A stretch of DNA of 64,000 nucleotides from Phenylobacterium sp. (GCF_022402485.1 NZ_JAKRSA010000012.1:149050-213049); one strand, 5' to 3'; shown: positions 1 to 8,990, counted from the first letter of the stretch. Made by a program: numbers and translations. Notes: a model not told the origin generated them from the sequence alone.

Positions 1-900
1 GATTTCGGCGATCGCCTGGGACTCGGCCCCGCCATAGCGTTCCATCACCGCGTCCGGGCCGAACCAGTGGATGAAGGCTTCTTTCAGCCAAGGCGGGCAT
101 GGCGCCGACAGGTGCCAGACCGTCTTGATGCTCGACACGTCATAGCGGTCTCGCACCGCCTCTGGCAGACGCCAGATCCTGCCCATCATAGTGGGCACCA
201 GATAGACCCAGGCGGCACCGCGGGCGGCGATCTCGGCCAGCGTCCCCTCCGGATCGAACCGGGGCATGACCACCAGGTGCGCGCCGATGGTCAGGGCGTC
301 CACCATCATCGCGAACCCGCTGGTGTGATAGAGCGGCGCGGGCACCAGCGAAACCTCGCCGGGGCGCATCCGCCAGAAGCTGACGGGGTCCATCGCCGCC
401 GGGGCCAACCCGGCCCTGCCTGCCAGGATCAGCTTTGGCCGTCCGGTGGAGCCGCCCGATGTCAACGCCCGGTTCACGGGCGCGACACGATCCTCCAGAT
501 CCGACTCATCATCCGAACGAGCGGCGATGTCGGAGATGGTCAGGATGGGGCGGTCAATCTTGTGCTGAGCCTCGGCGATCACGACGGGGGGCGCCGCCAG
601 TGCGATGATCGCCTCCAGTTCCCCCTTCGGCAGTCGGAATGAGACCGGCTGCGGCGTTGCGCCAAGCTTCCAGATCGCCCAGCACGCTTCGATGAACCCG
701 ATGTCGTTGGGCAGGCCCAGGGTGACCAGGTCGCCGGCCGTCACCCCATAGGTCGCAAGGCCGCGGGCGAGCCGATTCGTACGCCTATGAAGCTGTCGAT
801 AGGTAAGCGTCCTCGGTCCACAGCTGACGGCCGGCGCGTCAGGCTGGACCTCAGCCATCTTGCAGAGCTTAGCGCCGTAGGAGATGTCAGGCTGGGGCAT
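1..900 (-). CDS. AMP-dependent acyl-CoA synthetase/ligase, C-terminus cut by window edge
   Basis: The 300 codons visible are the N-terminal part of an ANL-superfamily ligase, which adenylates a carboxylic acid and transfers it to CoA. The P-loop variant TSGGSTGRPK lies near residues 146-155, APLYHTSGF near 187 and a YGGAES motif near 290, all in the family order. The start is the ATG at 898-900, preceded by a strong GGAGGAG ribosome binding site. The reading frame runs off the left edge without a stop, so the C-terminal lid domain is outside the window. It is divergent from the acyl-CoA dehydrogenase at 1144, and repeat site A lies just upstream of its start. The substrate cannot be told from sequence. 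Confidence 0.85.
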   Translation of the reverse strand, partial: MPQPDISYGAKLCKMAEVQPDAPAVSCGPRTLTYRQLHRRTNRLARGLATYGVTAGDLVTLGLPNDIGFIEACWAIWKLGATPQPVSFRLPKGELEAIIALAAPPVVIAEAQHKIDRPILTISDIAARSDDESDLEDRVAPVNRALTSGGSTGRPKLILAGRAGLAPAAMDPVSFWRMRPGEVSLVPAPLYHTSGFAMMVDALTIGAHLVVMPRFDPEGTLAEIAARGAAWVYLVPTMMGRIWRLPEAVRDRYDVSSIKTVWHLSAPCPPWLKEAFIHWFGPDAVMERYGGAESQAIAEI

Positions 901-915
901 GTCTGCTCTCCTCCA

Positions 916-933
916 GAACCATCATTCCTATTC
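916..933. promoter_or_regulatory. Predicted operator, site A of a shared 18-bp dyad
   Basis: GAACCATCATTCCTATTC lies in the divergent region between the partial CoA ligase (start 900, minus) and the acyl-CoA dehydrogenase (start 1144, plus). Read on the minus strand it fits GAANCGRAATNATNRTTC with arms GAAT/GTTC-like; position 5 is the only miss. It sits 16 nt from the ligase start codon, where a bound repressor would block expression. Regulatory function is inferred from recurrence at six loci. Confidence 0.45.
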
Positions 934-1143
934 ATGAAAGTGGATTTCGGGCAAGAGTCAATCCTCGGATCGCCCGCTCCGCACTCGTTCCGGGGAAGGA
1001 TCCCTCCCGAGCGACCGGGTTAGCCGCGGAACATTCTCTTGCGGAACACGTATTCTGGTTCATAGAGTTGTCGGCGCGGGCTGCGGGCCGCGTCTTGTTC
1101 GAACCTGGCTGCAACGGTCGGGCGCACGGAGGATTTTCTGGAC

Positions 1144-2361
1144 ATGCCTGTATCGAGCGTCGAGGAGTCGGAGCGCTTTCGCAACCGGGTTCGCGCTTGG
1201 CTGGAAGCGAACCTGCCGCCGACTCTTCGGGCCCATCCGCGCCGCGTTTCGGAGGCCATGGTGGACGGCGCTGAAATCCCCGATGACGTGAAGACTTGGC
1301 GGGCACGCTTCGGGGCGACCGGCTGGGGGGTCCCGGCCTGGCCGAAGCGGTTCGGCGGCGGTGGACTGAGCCCCGACGAGATTGGCGTCCTGAACGAGGA
1401 GATGGCGCGGATCGATGCGCGCAATCCGATCGGCGGGCTGGGCGTAATGATGTTCGGACCGACGCTGCTGGAATTCGGGAACGAGGAACAGCTCCAACAG
1501 CACATTCCACCGATCGCGCGTAACGAGATCCGCTGGTGTCAGGGTTTCAGCGAGCCGGGCGCCGGGTCCGACCTGGCCTCCCTGCGCATGGCCGCCGAGG
1601 ACTGTGGGGACCACTTCCTCGTGACCGGCCAGAAGATATGGACAACGGGCGCCCAGTTCGCGGACTGGTGCTTCTGTCTGGTGCGCACGAAGAATAGCCC
1701 CAAGAAACACGACGGGATCAGTTTCCTGCTGGTCGATATGCGCTCGCCTGGGGTCGAGGTGCGGCCGATCCGGCTGATCAGCGGCGAATCGCAGTTCTGC
1801 GAGACCTTCTTCACGGAGGTAATGGTGCCCAAGGCGAACCTTGTGGGGCCGTTGAACGGCGGCTGGGCGATCGCCAAACGGCTCCTGCAGCATGAGCGCC
1901 AGGCCGCCAGCGGCGGGGCGAGCCCGCTGGGCGCGCCATCGACGCTGCGCCTAAGCGACCTCGCCCGCGAAACAGTGGGCGTCGACAGCGATGGACGGCT
2001 CACCGATCCCGATCTGCGGCGTCGGCTCACCGAGCACCTGATGGACGCGCGCGCCTTTGAGCTCACCCGGGCCCGCGGCGAGGCCGAGCGCCGTTCCAAC
2101 AGCGACCCGTCCACCATCTCTTCGATCCTGAAGAACGCCGGCTCGCGCGTAAGTCAGCTCCGGGCGGAGCTGACCCTCGAGGTGCTGGGCCACCAGGGGC
2201 TGGGTTGGAGCGGCGAGGCTTTCGCGGCGAGCGAGCTCGCATCGGTTCGCACCTGGCTGCTCGGCAAGTCGGGCTCGATCGCTGGGGGCTCGCACGAGGT
2301 TCAGAACAACATTATCGCGAAGCGAATCCTAGGCCTGCCGGATCCGGCAGGCTCCAGCTAG
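1144..2361 (+). CDS. Acyl-CoA dehydrogenase
   Basis: FAD-dependent dehydrogenase that would introduce the alpha-beta double bond into an acyl-CoA thioester. At 405 aa it has the usual family length. The helical N-domain comes first, then EPGAGSD near residue 136 and KIWTTGA near 163 (middle beta domain, flavin contacts), and a C-terminal GGSHEVQNNIIAKRILG segment near 380 typical of this family. The start ATG follows a GGAGG-type ribosome binding site. It is divergent from the CoA ligase to its left, which fits consecutive steps of acid activation and oxidation. The chain or ring specificity is unknown. Confidence 0.92.
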   Translation: MPVSSVEESERFRNRVRAWLEANLPPTLRAHPRRVSEAMVDGAEIPDDVKTWRARFGATGWGVPAWPKRFGGGGLSPDEIGVLNEEMARIDARNPIGGLGVMMFGPTLLEFGNEEQLQQHIPPIARNEIRWCQGFSEPGAGSDLASLRMAAEDCGDHFLVTGQKIWTTGAQFADWCFCLVRTKNSPKKHDGISFLLVDMRSPGVEVRPIRLISGESQFCETFFTEVMVPKANLVGPLNGGWAIAKRLLQHERQAASGGASPLGAPSTLRLSDLARETVGVDSDGRLTDPDLRRRLTEHLMDARAFELTRARGEAERRSNSDPSTISSILKNAGSRVSQLRAELTLEVLGHQGLGWSGEAFAASELASVRTWLLGKSGSIAGGSHEVQNNIIAKRILGLPDPAGSS

Positions 2362-2411
2362 GGGGACGGAAATCAGATCCTTGGCCCTGTCCGTGCCAAG
2401 TGCCACCGCAA

Positions 2412-3416
2412 TCACGGAACCGCCGCGAAGCCTGATGTCGGACTGAAGCCCTCCGCAAGGCCCGATTGCCGCAGCCAAGTCTCCACAGCCTCAGCTTCGG
2501 CGGACGTCAGCCGGCGTCGAATTCGGTCCTGAATCATCATTCGCGCCCGCTCCGGATAGGCGCGGGCAAGGTAGCTCGCCGGTTCGCCATAGGTAGAGAT
2601 GTCAAAGGCTTTGCGGCCGTCAGCCAGGGCCTGGGCGTTAGCCAGAAGAAACGGCGCGTAGTGCTGGGCCATTCCCTCCAGGAGGTGTCGGGCAAACAGG
2701 GTGGACTGCGGGAAAGGTGCCAGTCCCCCGCTGCCATCCCACCTGTCCGCCCGTTCATTCCAAGCCACCAGGCGCGGGAAGCGTTTGACCACCTTCGCGG
2801 GATCGGGATCGTGCAGCGTGTGGGCGCGGAAGCCGCCCAGGACCATGCAGTCCACAGCCGTCGGGCGGTCTCCAAGCAGGTACCTAGTTTTCATCAGCTG
2901 TTCGTCAGCGGCCTCAAGCAGCCGGACGTACTCCGCTTCGGCTGCCTGCTGGTGGAACTCGGTCTCGGTTCCGGTGGCGCGACAGGCGCGCGGCCCCCAG
3001 GACAAGACCGCTTCGGCCATGGCGGGCTCGGCGATAATGTTGGCCACGAACCGGGCGCTGTCGGGATAGTGCCATCGATAGTGCACCATCACCCTCGCCG
3101 TCCACTCGTCCAGGTACTCCTCCGCCAGATGGGTCAGGACGCCCAGCGGTCCAGACGGAAACATCGCCCGGTCGGGAAACCGATGATCGAGCAGGTCGAT
3201 GATCGGCGTGGTGTCCGCGATCATCCAGCCTTCGGGGGTGGCGAGGACGGGAACCTGATGGGTGCCAGCCCGAGCCTCAATCGCCTGACCGTCCGGTCGG
3301 CCCCGCTTCAGCATGAACTCGAAGGGCGCACCGTAGAAGATCAGGGCGGCCTCCAGCTTGCGGGTGAAGAGACTGGGTCCCGATCCGTAGAGGACATATC
3401 CTGAGGGGTTCGCCAT
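2412..3416 (-). CDS. Long glutathione S-transferase-like protein (paralogue 1)
   Basis: The 334-aa protein begins with a thioredoxin-fold GST N-domain: a YGSGPSLFTRK active-site-like loop, a conserved cis-proline segment (QVPVLATPEG) and a DTTPIIDLLDHRFP motif. An all-alpha C-domain follows. It is roughly 100 aa longer than ordinary GSTs, the extra part being a C-terminal helical extension. Its closest relative here is the 347-aa protein at 15832-16875. The start at 3416 is chosen because homology begins there and it overlaps (TGATG) the end of a 23-codon ORF with a strong ribosome binding site. A role in detoxification or in a glutathione-dependent catabolic step is possible but unproven. 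Confidence 0.8.
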   Translation of the reverse strand: MANPSGYVLYGSGPSLFTRKLEAALIFYGAPFEFMLKRGRPDGQAIEARAGTHQVPVLATPEGWMIADTTPIIDLLDHRFPDRAMFPSGPLGVLTHLAEEYLDEWTARVMVHYRWHYPDSARFVANIIAEPAMAEAVLSWGPRACRATGTETEFHQQAAEAEYVRLLEAADEQLMKTRYLLGDRPTAVDCMVLGGFRAHTLHDPDPAKVVKRFPRLVAWNERADRWDGSGGLAPFPQSTLFARHLLEGMAQHYAPFLLANAQALADGRKAFDISTYGEPASYLARAYPERARMMIQDRIRRRLTSAEAEAVETWLRQSGLAEGFSPTSGFAAVP

Positions 3417-3487
3417 CAGTCCACCGCCAGTCGGTTGCCGTCCTGGGTGCGTGGCCGGGCCAGATCGATGCCGTACAGCGTCAACAT
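3416..3487 (-). CDS. 23-codon ORF translationally coupled to the GST-like gene
   Basis: MLTLYGIDLARPRTQDGNRL plus AVD is read from an ATG preceded by GGAGGAAACGGA, a far better ribosome binding site than the GST gene's own. Its TGA overlaps the GST ATG as TGATG, so ribosomes finishing the short ORF could restart on the GST gene. The MLTLYGID start resembles a GST N-terminus, so it may instead be the scar of a deleted gene whose initiation signals were kept. No function is assigned. Confidence 0.4.
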   Translation of the reverse strand: MLTLYGIDLARPRTQDGNRLAVD

Positions 3488-3574
3488 TTCCGTTTCCTCC
3501 ACAAATCACCTGGCGGTCAGGAAGGCTCCACCAAACCCATACCTCGCGGATCGTCAGGCGAATTCTCTTGACCG

Positions 3575-3592
3575 GAATAATTATTTCGGTTC
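3575..3592. promoter_or_regulatory. Predicted operator, site B, within a possible promoter spacer
   Basis: GAATAATTATTTCGGTTC (minus: GAACCGAAATAATTATTC) lies between the GST-side leader ORF (start 3487) and CoA ligase 2 (start 3634). A TTGACC at 3568-3573 could be a -35 element, with a weak -10 near 3591, which would place the dyad in the spacer where a repressor blocks polymerase. It shares 15 of 18 positions with site E upstream of the second GST-like gene. Confidence 0.5.
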
Positions 3593-3633
3593 GCATACGC
3601 GGCAGCGAACAACGAAAAGCAAGAAGAAACCTA

Positions 3634-5178
3634 ATGGCCCAGGCTCAACTGTTCTCTGATGTCATCCGCACCCAGGCCTTGGAACGCCCCGAAAGCGTCG
3701 CCGCGACGTGCAACGGACTAAACCTCACCTATGGCGAACTGGACAACCGCGCGAACCGGGTGGCCCGGGGCCTCATCGCCGCGGGCTGTCGTCCCGACGC
3801 CCGTGTGGCGATCCTGTCGAAGAACTCCAACGAATATATCGAGATCCTTGGCGGCGCTTTGAAGGCGCGGGCGGTCCTCCTCGCGCTCAACTGGCGTCTG
3901 GCCGCATCGGAGCTGCGCTACATCCTGGACCATGGCGAGGCGCAGTTTCTGTTCGTCGAAGCCGAGTTCGCGGACCTTGCCGGGCAGGCCGCCGATGTCC
4001 TGCGGGAACCGGGCCAGGTGATCCTGATCGGCACAGGACAGGAGTACGAGAGCTGGCGCGACTCCCAGTCGAACGAGGATCCTCGGCTTGGAGGCGCTCT
4101 GTCTGACATCTTTGTGCAGATGTACACCAGCGGCACCACCGGACTGCCAAAGGGCGTTCAACTGACCCATGCCAGCTATGCGGCATCATTCGCGGCGATG
4201 GATGCCCTGGACTGGAACAGGACTGGTCCCGAGGACACGATTTTCGCTCCGGCGCCGTTCTTCCATGTGAACGGTCTCAATGGAATCCTGCGCTCGCTCC
4301 AGTCTGGAAGCCGGCTGTTGAGCGTCGATCAGTTCCGCCCGGCAGAGGTGGTTGCACTCTTCGAGAGCGAGCGGGTCACGCGGGGGGGCATGGCGCCGGC
4401 CATGGTGCAGATGTGCCTGGAAGTTCCCGGGATCGCTGAGCGGGACTTTTCAGCGCTCCGGCTGATCATGTACGGGGGCTCGCCCATCAGCGAGACCGTC
4501 ATGAAGAAGGCGCGCGACGTGTTTGGCTGCGACTTCGCCCAGGCATACGGCATGACCGAGACATCCGGTGCCCTGACGATGCTAACCCCCGCCGACCACC
4601 GGGATGACAGCCGCCTCCTGGCCTGTGGCCGCCCGCTTCTGGGCATAGAACTGAAGGTGGTGCGCCCCGACGGAAGCACCTGTGACACGCGCGAGGTGGG
4701 CGAGGTCGTGACCCGGGGGGCAATGCTGACCCCCGGCTATTGGAAGGACTCCAAGGCGACCGCGGAGACTATTCGCGACGGCTGGCTTCACACTGGCGAC
4801 GCAGGCTATTTCAACGAGGACGGCTATCTCCACATCCATGACCGGGTGAAGGAAATGATCGTCTCCGGAGGTGAGAACGTCTATCCGGCCGAGGTCGAGA
4901 ATGCGCTCGCCAAGGATCCGGATATCTCTGATGTGGCGGTGATCGGGGTGCCTGACGAGAAATGGGGCGAGGCTGTCAAGGCGATCGTCGTGCTGCGACC
5001 AGGTGCCGCCGCCGATGGCCCTGCGATCATCGCCCGGGCGCGAACCCACATCGCCGGCTACAAGGTCCCAAAGAGCATCGACTTCATCGACGTGATTCCT
5101 CGGAACCCCTCCGGCAAGATCCTCCGGCGCGACCTTCGCAAGCCTTACTGGGCGGACCGCACCCGCGCCGTGAACTGA
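3634..5178 (+). CDS. Long/medium-chain-type acyl-CoA synthetase (CoA ligase 2)
   Basis: This 514-aa AMP-forming ligase has all core motifs: YTSGTTGLPKG near residue 163, YGMTETSG near 305, the GWLHTGDAGYF/GYLHIHDR hinge near 383-400 and a C-terminal NPSGKILRR with the adenylation lysine. The start at 3634 (MAQAQLFSDV) is where family similarity begins; the longer upstream frame is ordinary intergenic sequence containing the operator. It would activate a free acid to its CoA thioester, supplying the dehydrogenase, hydratases and thiolase nearby. A decayed C-terminal fragment of a related ligase is at 14736-14948. Confidence 0.92.
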   Translation: MAQAQLFSDVIRTQALERPESVAATCNGLNLTYGELDNRANRVARGLIAAGCRPDARVAILSKNSNEYIEILGGALKARAVLLALNWRLAASELRYILDHGEAQFLFVEAEFADLAGQAADVLREPGQVILIGTGQEYESWRDSQSNEDPRLGGALSDIFVQMYTSGTTGLPKGVQLTHASYAASFAAMDALDWNRTGPEDTIFAPAPFFHVNGLNGILRSLQSGSRLLSVDQFRPAEVVALFESERVTRGGMAPAMVQMCLEVPGIAERDFSALRLIMYGGSPISETVMKKARDVFGCDFAQAYGMTETSGALTMLTPADHRDDSRLLACGRPLLGIELKVVRPDGSTCDTREVGEVVTRGAMLTPGYWKDSKATAETIRDGWLHTGDAGYFNEDGYLHIHDRVKEMIVSGGENVYPAEVENALAKDPDISDVAVIGVPDEKWGEAVKAIVVLRPGAAADGPAIIARARTHIAGYKVPKSIDFIDVIPRNPSGKILRRDLRKPYWADRTRAVN

Positions 5179-5202
5179 GCCAGGATACTATGGTCCGTCC
5201 AG

Positions 5203-5862
5203 TCAGGATTCCTTGGGTAGCTCCAGATAGTTCATCATCAGCCGGGTGAGCTGATCGATGAGGCCCGGGTCGGTGATCGGGCCCGGCGCCTCGCCATGCA
5301 GCATCCTTTGGATCAGGACCGCCGACACCGACTGCAATGCGAATTTGCAAAGGGCTTCCGCATCGCCGAGGGGCGCAGCGTCCCGTGACCGAAGGAAGGC
5401 CGCGAGCCCGCGCGCTGCGTAGACGTCAGCATCGGCCAGGGCGGCGAAGTACGGTGCCCCGACCCCTTCCAGGCTGCGCTGGAAGAGCGCGCGAAAGAAC
5501 CCGGGGTGCCGTTCAATCTGGCGCGCCGTGTTCATCACCAGCGTCCGCAGCACTTCTGAGACCGGCGCCGTCTTCCAAGCCGGCATCGAAAAGAAGCGGT
5601 CGATATTCTCTCGTCCGCGCAGCGCGAACTGAGTCTGCAGGGCGCGGAACAGCGCCTCCTTGTCGCGAAACCGGCGATAGAAACTGCCGATGGAGCAACC
5701 GGCTAACACCGAGATATCGCTGACCCTCGCCGCATCGTAACCGTGTTGCGCAAAGACCTGTTCACCGGCTTGCATCAGCCGGGCCTGCGCGTCCCGACTC
5801 CGGGCCTGGTTAGCCGGGAAAACGCCATCGATTTCCTCAAGGTTCAAGCTGATCCGTTCCAA
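5203..5862 (-). CDS. TetR/AcrR-family transcriptional regulator 1
   Basis: 219 aa. The N-terminal helix-turn-helix spans about residues 20-68 (QARSRDAQARLMQAGEQVF, then VSDISVLAGCSIGSFYRRF), followed by a helical ligand-binding domain. It is convergent with CoA ligase 2, whose stop lies 25 nt away. It is paralogous to the TetR gene at 10351: the two share the DG-V-PA-QARSR lead-in, the SIGxFYxRFRDKxALFxALQ recognition region and RGRxNIxxFF. Either could bind the 18-bp dyad seen at six loci. Ligands are probably acyl-CoAs or related compounds, an inference from context. Confidence 0.88.
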   Translation of the reverse strand: MERISLNLEEIDGVFPANQARSRDAQARLMQAGEQVFAQHGYDAARVSDISVLAGCSIGSFYRRFRDKEALFRALQTQFALRGRENIDRFFSMPAWKTAPVSEVLRTLVMNTARQIERHPGFFRALFQRSLEGVGAPYFAALADADVYAARGLAAFLRSRDAAPLGDAEALCKFALQSVSAVLIQRMLHGEAPGPITDPGLIDQLTRLMMNYLELPKES

Positions 5863-6250
5863 GGCGAGTCCCGTTCTCGCCGCTCAAGTGACGATCCGCG
5901 AGCAGCGTGTAGGTGAATTGCCACATGAACCTCGAAAGACAAACAGTTGTTGGAGTCCTGGACGGCCGTGGCGCGCGATCCCGTCGAAGGCGCTGATTCT
6001 CGCGACTATCCTGCCTTGGAGCGGGGAAAGCATGACGTCTGAGCCCGGCAAGACCTTAGCTCGCCCCGGCCCGGATCGGCGCCTTCACGTCAGCAGAACG
6101 GCAATCGCCAGGACGAACCCTGGCGGTCCAACAACCACAAGGACCGTTTCCAAACAAGCACTTGGCGATCTCGCGGAAAAGCAGCGACGCAGCGAAGGCT
6201 GCCGGCGCCGCCGGCTTGGAACCCAGCGGCGCCCCAGGCGTGGAGACCTG
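5863..6250. other. Gene-poor gap with a possible decayed membrane-protein tail
   Basis: No intact gene is seen between TetR 1 and the thiolase. On the minus strand around 6090-6160 a short frame reads ETVLVVVGPPGFVLAIAVLL followed by a stop, which looks like a C-terminal membrane helix. Another frame just upstream of it reads AAPAAFAASLLFREIAKC, so a frameshifted remnant is possible. The evidence is too short to name a family. Confidence 0.25.
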
Positions 6251-7423
6251 TCAGCTATAGATTTCGAACAGGCCCGCCCCGCCCTGGCCGCCGCCGATGC
6301 ACATGGTCACGACACCCCATTTGGCCTTGCGCAGACGGCCTTCCTGCAGGATGTGGCCGGTGAGCCGCGCACCGGTCATGCCGAAGGGGTGCCCGATGGC
6401 GATCGAGCCGCCATTCACATTATACTTCTCCGGATCAATGCCCATTCGGTCACGGCTGTAGAGACACTGACTGGCGAAAGCCTCGTTCAACTCCCAAAGG
6501 TCGATGTCATCTACCGTCAGCCCCTGGCGCTTTAGCAGCTTCGGGATCGCAAACACTGGACCAATCCCCATCTCGTCCGGCTCGCAACCTGCGACGGCCC
6601 ACGAGACGAAGCGGCCCAGGGGCTCGAGGCCTCGGCGTTCGGCTTCCTTGGCCTCCATGAGGACGACCGCCGCCGCACCGTCCGACAGCTGGCTCGCATT
6701 GCCTGCGGTTACAGACTTTCCGGAGCCCTTCACCGGGTCCAGCTTCTGGAGGCCCTCAAGCGTCGTGTCGGGGCGGTTGCACTCATCGCGCGAGACCGTG
6801 TAGGCGACCACGGATTCCGCCTTGGTATCCCTGTCCACTACCCGCATCTGGGTGGGCATGGGGACGATTTCGTCCCGAAACTTGTCGGCCTGTTGGGCGG
6901 CCGCCATGCGGCGCTGTGATTCTAACGAAAACGCATCCTGGGCCTCGCGGCTCACCTTGTAGCGTTCCGCCACGATGTCCGCCGTGTCGATCATCGCCAT
7001 GAAGATGTCGGGCGCGCGGCGGATCAGGTCGGGGTCGATGGCTTCCTTCGGCATGCCTCCGCCGGGAATGGAGATGCTCTCGACGCCACCCGCGACGACA
7101 CAGTCGGCGCCATCTCCGCGGATGTGATTGGCGGCCATGGCGATGGTCTGCAGGCCCGAGGAGCAGAACCGGTTTACCGTCACCCCGGCCGTTGTCACCG
7201 GCATGCCCGCCAGCAGCGCGACCTGGCGCCCGATATTGGCGGCACCATGGGCATTGTTGCCCATGTAGCAGTCCTCGACAAAGTCCGGCTCGACGCCTGA
7301 GCGCGCAACGGCATGCTTCACTGCATGGGCGCCCATAGACATTGGCGGCGTGATGTTGAATCCGCCTCGGCCGGACTTGGCCAGGCCGGTGCGGGCGTAG
7401 GAGACGATGACGGCTTCGCGCAT
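6251..7423 (-). CDS. Acetyl-CoA acyltransferase (thiolase)
   Basis: 390-aa thiolase that would cleave a 3-ketoacyl-CoA to acetyl-CoA and a shortened acyl-CoA. The nucleophile is Cys87 in NRFCSSGLQ, with the catalytic GHP motif at His345 and the C-terminal CIGGGQGG Cys375, all conserved. The ATG at 7423 has a GAAGGAA ribosome binding site. It lies 96 nt downstream of enoyl-CoA hydratase 1 on the same strand and is probably co-transcribed with it. No 3-hydroxyacyl-CoA dehydrogenase is visible in the window, so the beta-oxidation set is incomplete here. Confidence 0.93.
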   Translation of the reverse strand: MREAVIVSYARTGLAKSGRGGFNITPPMSMGAHAVKHAVARSGVEPDFVEDCYMGNNAHGAANIGRQVALLAGMPVTTAGVTVNRFCSSGLQTIAMAANHIRGDGADCVVAGGVESISIPGGGMPKEAIDPDLIRRAPDIFMAMIDTADIVAERYKVSREAQDAFSLESQRRMAAAQQADKFRDEIVPMPTQMRVVDRDTKAESVVAYTVSRDECNRPDTTLEGLQKLDPVKGSGKSVTAGNASQLSDGAAAVVLMEAKEAERRGLEPLGRFVSWAVAGCEPDEMGIGPVFAIPKLLKRQGLTVDDIDLWELNEAFASQCLYSRDRMGIDPEKYNVNGGSIAIGHPFGMTGARLTGHILQEGRLRKAKWGVVTMCIGGGQGGAGLFEIYS

Positions 7424-7519
7424 GAAGAGATTCCTTCGTTGTGAATGAGCGTTGGACGCCGGATTCGAGGGCGGCCTCGGCGGTAGGGTCGAACCTCCGC
7501 CACTCGGGGGCGGCGTCGC

Positions 7520-8383
7520 CTAGCGGCCGGTGAACACCGGAGGCCGCTTGGCCAGGTAACTTCCAACACCCTCCTTGAAATCTTCGGTTTGGGTGCACCG
7601 CCCCTGTTCGAGGTCAGCCGCCGCGAACGCAGCGTCGTATCCATTGTCGGCGGCCGTCCAAATCTGGGCCTTCATCGCCGCGAGGGCCCGAGGCGCCGCA
7701 TTGGCGGCGATGGCGCGGGCGTAGACATCCACATGGGTCATCAGTCGATCATCTTCGACCACCTCATTGACCAGCCCGATGCGCTCGGCCTCAGCCGCAT
7801 CGACCCGCCGCGCCGTGTAGAGAAGATCGGCGGCCCGGGCGATCCCGATCAGCCGCGGCAACAACCAACCCATGCCCTTCTCCGCCGGAACGCCCAGGCG
7901 GGCGAATGTCGCGTTGAACACGGCCGAGCGCGCCGCGAAGCGAATGTCGCAGTGCAGGGCCAGGATGAAACCCCAGCCAAACGCCGGTCCGTTGATGGCC
8001 GCGATGGTTGGCTTTCGGCAGGTGATCAATCCGTTCCACCCGCGGGTGAAGTCGTGGCCAAGAGCGGGACCAACGTCATCGCCCCAATGGGGCTGCGGCG
8101 CATTATTGGTCCGGGCCGCTGCTGTCCTGTCCGCCGATAGGTTGGAGCCCCCTTCCGACGCCGCAGCGCTGATGGCGCCCAGGTCCAACCCGGCTGAGAA
8201 ACCGCGCCCTGCGCCGGTAATGACAATAACGCGGACATCCGGATCGGCGCCCCACTGCGCGATGATCGCGAAGAAGTCCTCTAGCATAGCAGGGGTCAGC
8301 GCGTTCAGCTTCTCCGGCCGATTGAACGTCAGCGTCGCCACGCCGTCGGCGATCACGGTGAGGAGCTTAGGTTCGTCGTCCAT
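7520..8383 (-). CDS. Enoyl-CoA hydratase/isomerase family protein 1
   Basis: Crotonase-fold protein of 287 aa. The first oxyanion-hole motif GRGFSAGLDLGA is near residues 59-70 and the second, NGPAFGWGFILALHCDIRFA, near 124-143. The C-terminus LAKRPPVFTGR is typical. The start at 8383 is preceded by AAGGGG; the longer upstream frame crosses the site C operator region. An insertion of about 30 residues after the first motif (rich in Ala, Ser and Asn) is longer than in many hydratases. It is the first gene of a likely two-gene unit with the thiolase. Confidence 0.9.
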   Translation of the reverse strand: MDDEPKLLTVIADGVATLTFNRPEKLNALTPAMLEDFFAIIAQWGADPDVRVIVITGAGRGFSAGLDLGAISAAASEGGSNLSADRTAAARTNNAPQPHWGDDVGPALGHDFTRGWNGLITCRKPTIAAINGPAFGWGFILALHCDIRFAARSAVFNATFARLGVPAEKGMGWLLPRLIGIARAADLLYTARRVDAAEAERIGLVNEVVEDDRLMTHVDVYARAIAANAAPRALAAMKAQIWTAADNGYDAAFAAADLEQGRCTQTEDFKEGVGSYLAKRPPVFTGR

Positions 8384-8472
8384 GTAGGGCCCCTTTGGAC
8401 AGTCTTCCGCCCGCCTGTCCCCATCGGTCAGTTTGGGGTTCAAACGACAATACAGATTGCCAATGATGATGT

Positions 8473-8490
8473 GAATGATTATTCCGCTTT
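8473..8490. promoter_or_regulatory. Predicted operator, site C
   Basis: GAATGATTATTCCGCTTT (minus: AAAGCGGAATAATCATTC) lies in the divergent region, 90 nt from enoyl-CoA hydratase 1 (start 8383) and 63 nt from the DUF1330 gene (start 8553). It is nearly identical to site D, differing at 2 of 18 positions. One regulator could control both transcripts from here. Confidence 0.5.
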
Positions 8491-8552
8491 TGGTGTCAAA
8501 ACGCGCGCCAGACTCTTGAAGCGCCGGCTGTTCGATCCTGGAAGGTGTAACG

Positions 8553-8990
8553 ATGCAGGTGATCAACGCGGTGCAACCCGGCGGCGACCAAGCCAATGAC
8601 TTCTTCAGCACGCCCGACGATGGCCCATTCGTGATGGTCAACCTGCTGAAGTTCAAGCCGTTCGCAGAGTACGCGGACGGTTCGGACGCCCACATCACCG
8701 GGGCCGAGGCCTATGCGCGCTACACGGCTGAAGTCCGCAAGCTCCTGGTCTCGTTCGGGGGTCGCCCACGGTTCTCTGGCACCGTGACGGGGATCCTGCT
8801 GGGCGAGGTAGGCGAGCTCTGGGACATGATCGCCCTGGCGGAATACCCCTCTCTGGCCGCCATGAGCGAGATGATGCGGTGCCCCGAAATGCAGGCCATT
8901 TCCCACCACCGCCGCGCCGGGCTCGCCGGTCAGCTGAACATCCGGACTCGGCCCCACGCCGATCATGAAGTTGTGACGGACGCCCCCTAG
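8553..8990 (+). CDS. DUF1330 domain protein
   Basis: 145-aa soluble protein with the DUF1330 signature: MVNLLKFK near residue 28, then DG...GAEAYARYTAEV, a GG-RP-FSGTV strand and LAEYPSLAAMSEMM. The fold is a dimeric ferredoxin-like alpha/beta barrel related to antibiotic-monooxygenase proteins. Biochemical function is not established for most members. It is divergent from enoyl-CoA hydratase 1 across site C and convergent with enoyl-CoA hydratase 2. The context suggests an accessory role in the catabolic pathway. Confidence 0.8.
   Translation: MQVINAVQPGGDQANDFFSTPDDGPFVMVNLLKFKPFAEYADGSDAHITGAEAYARYTAEVRKLLVSFGGRPRFSGTVTGILLGEVGELWDMIALAEYPSLAAMSEMMRCPEMQAISHHRRAGLAGQLNIRTRPHADHEVVTDAP

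Noticed and set aside
5888..6535. Plus-strand frame of about 215 codons across the gap and thiolase end
   Set aside because: No motif, half of it antisense to the thiolase and typical of GC-rich shadow frames.
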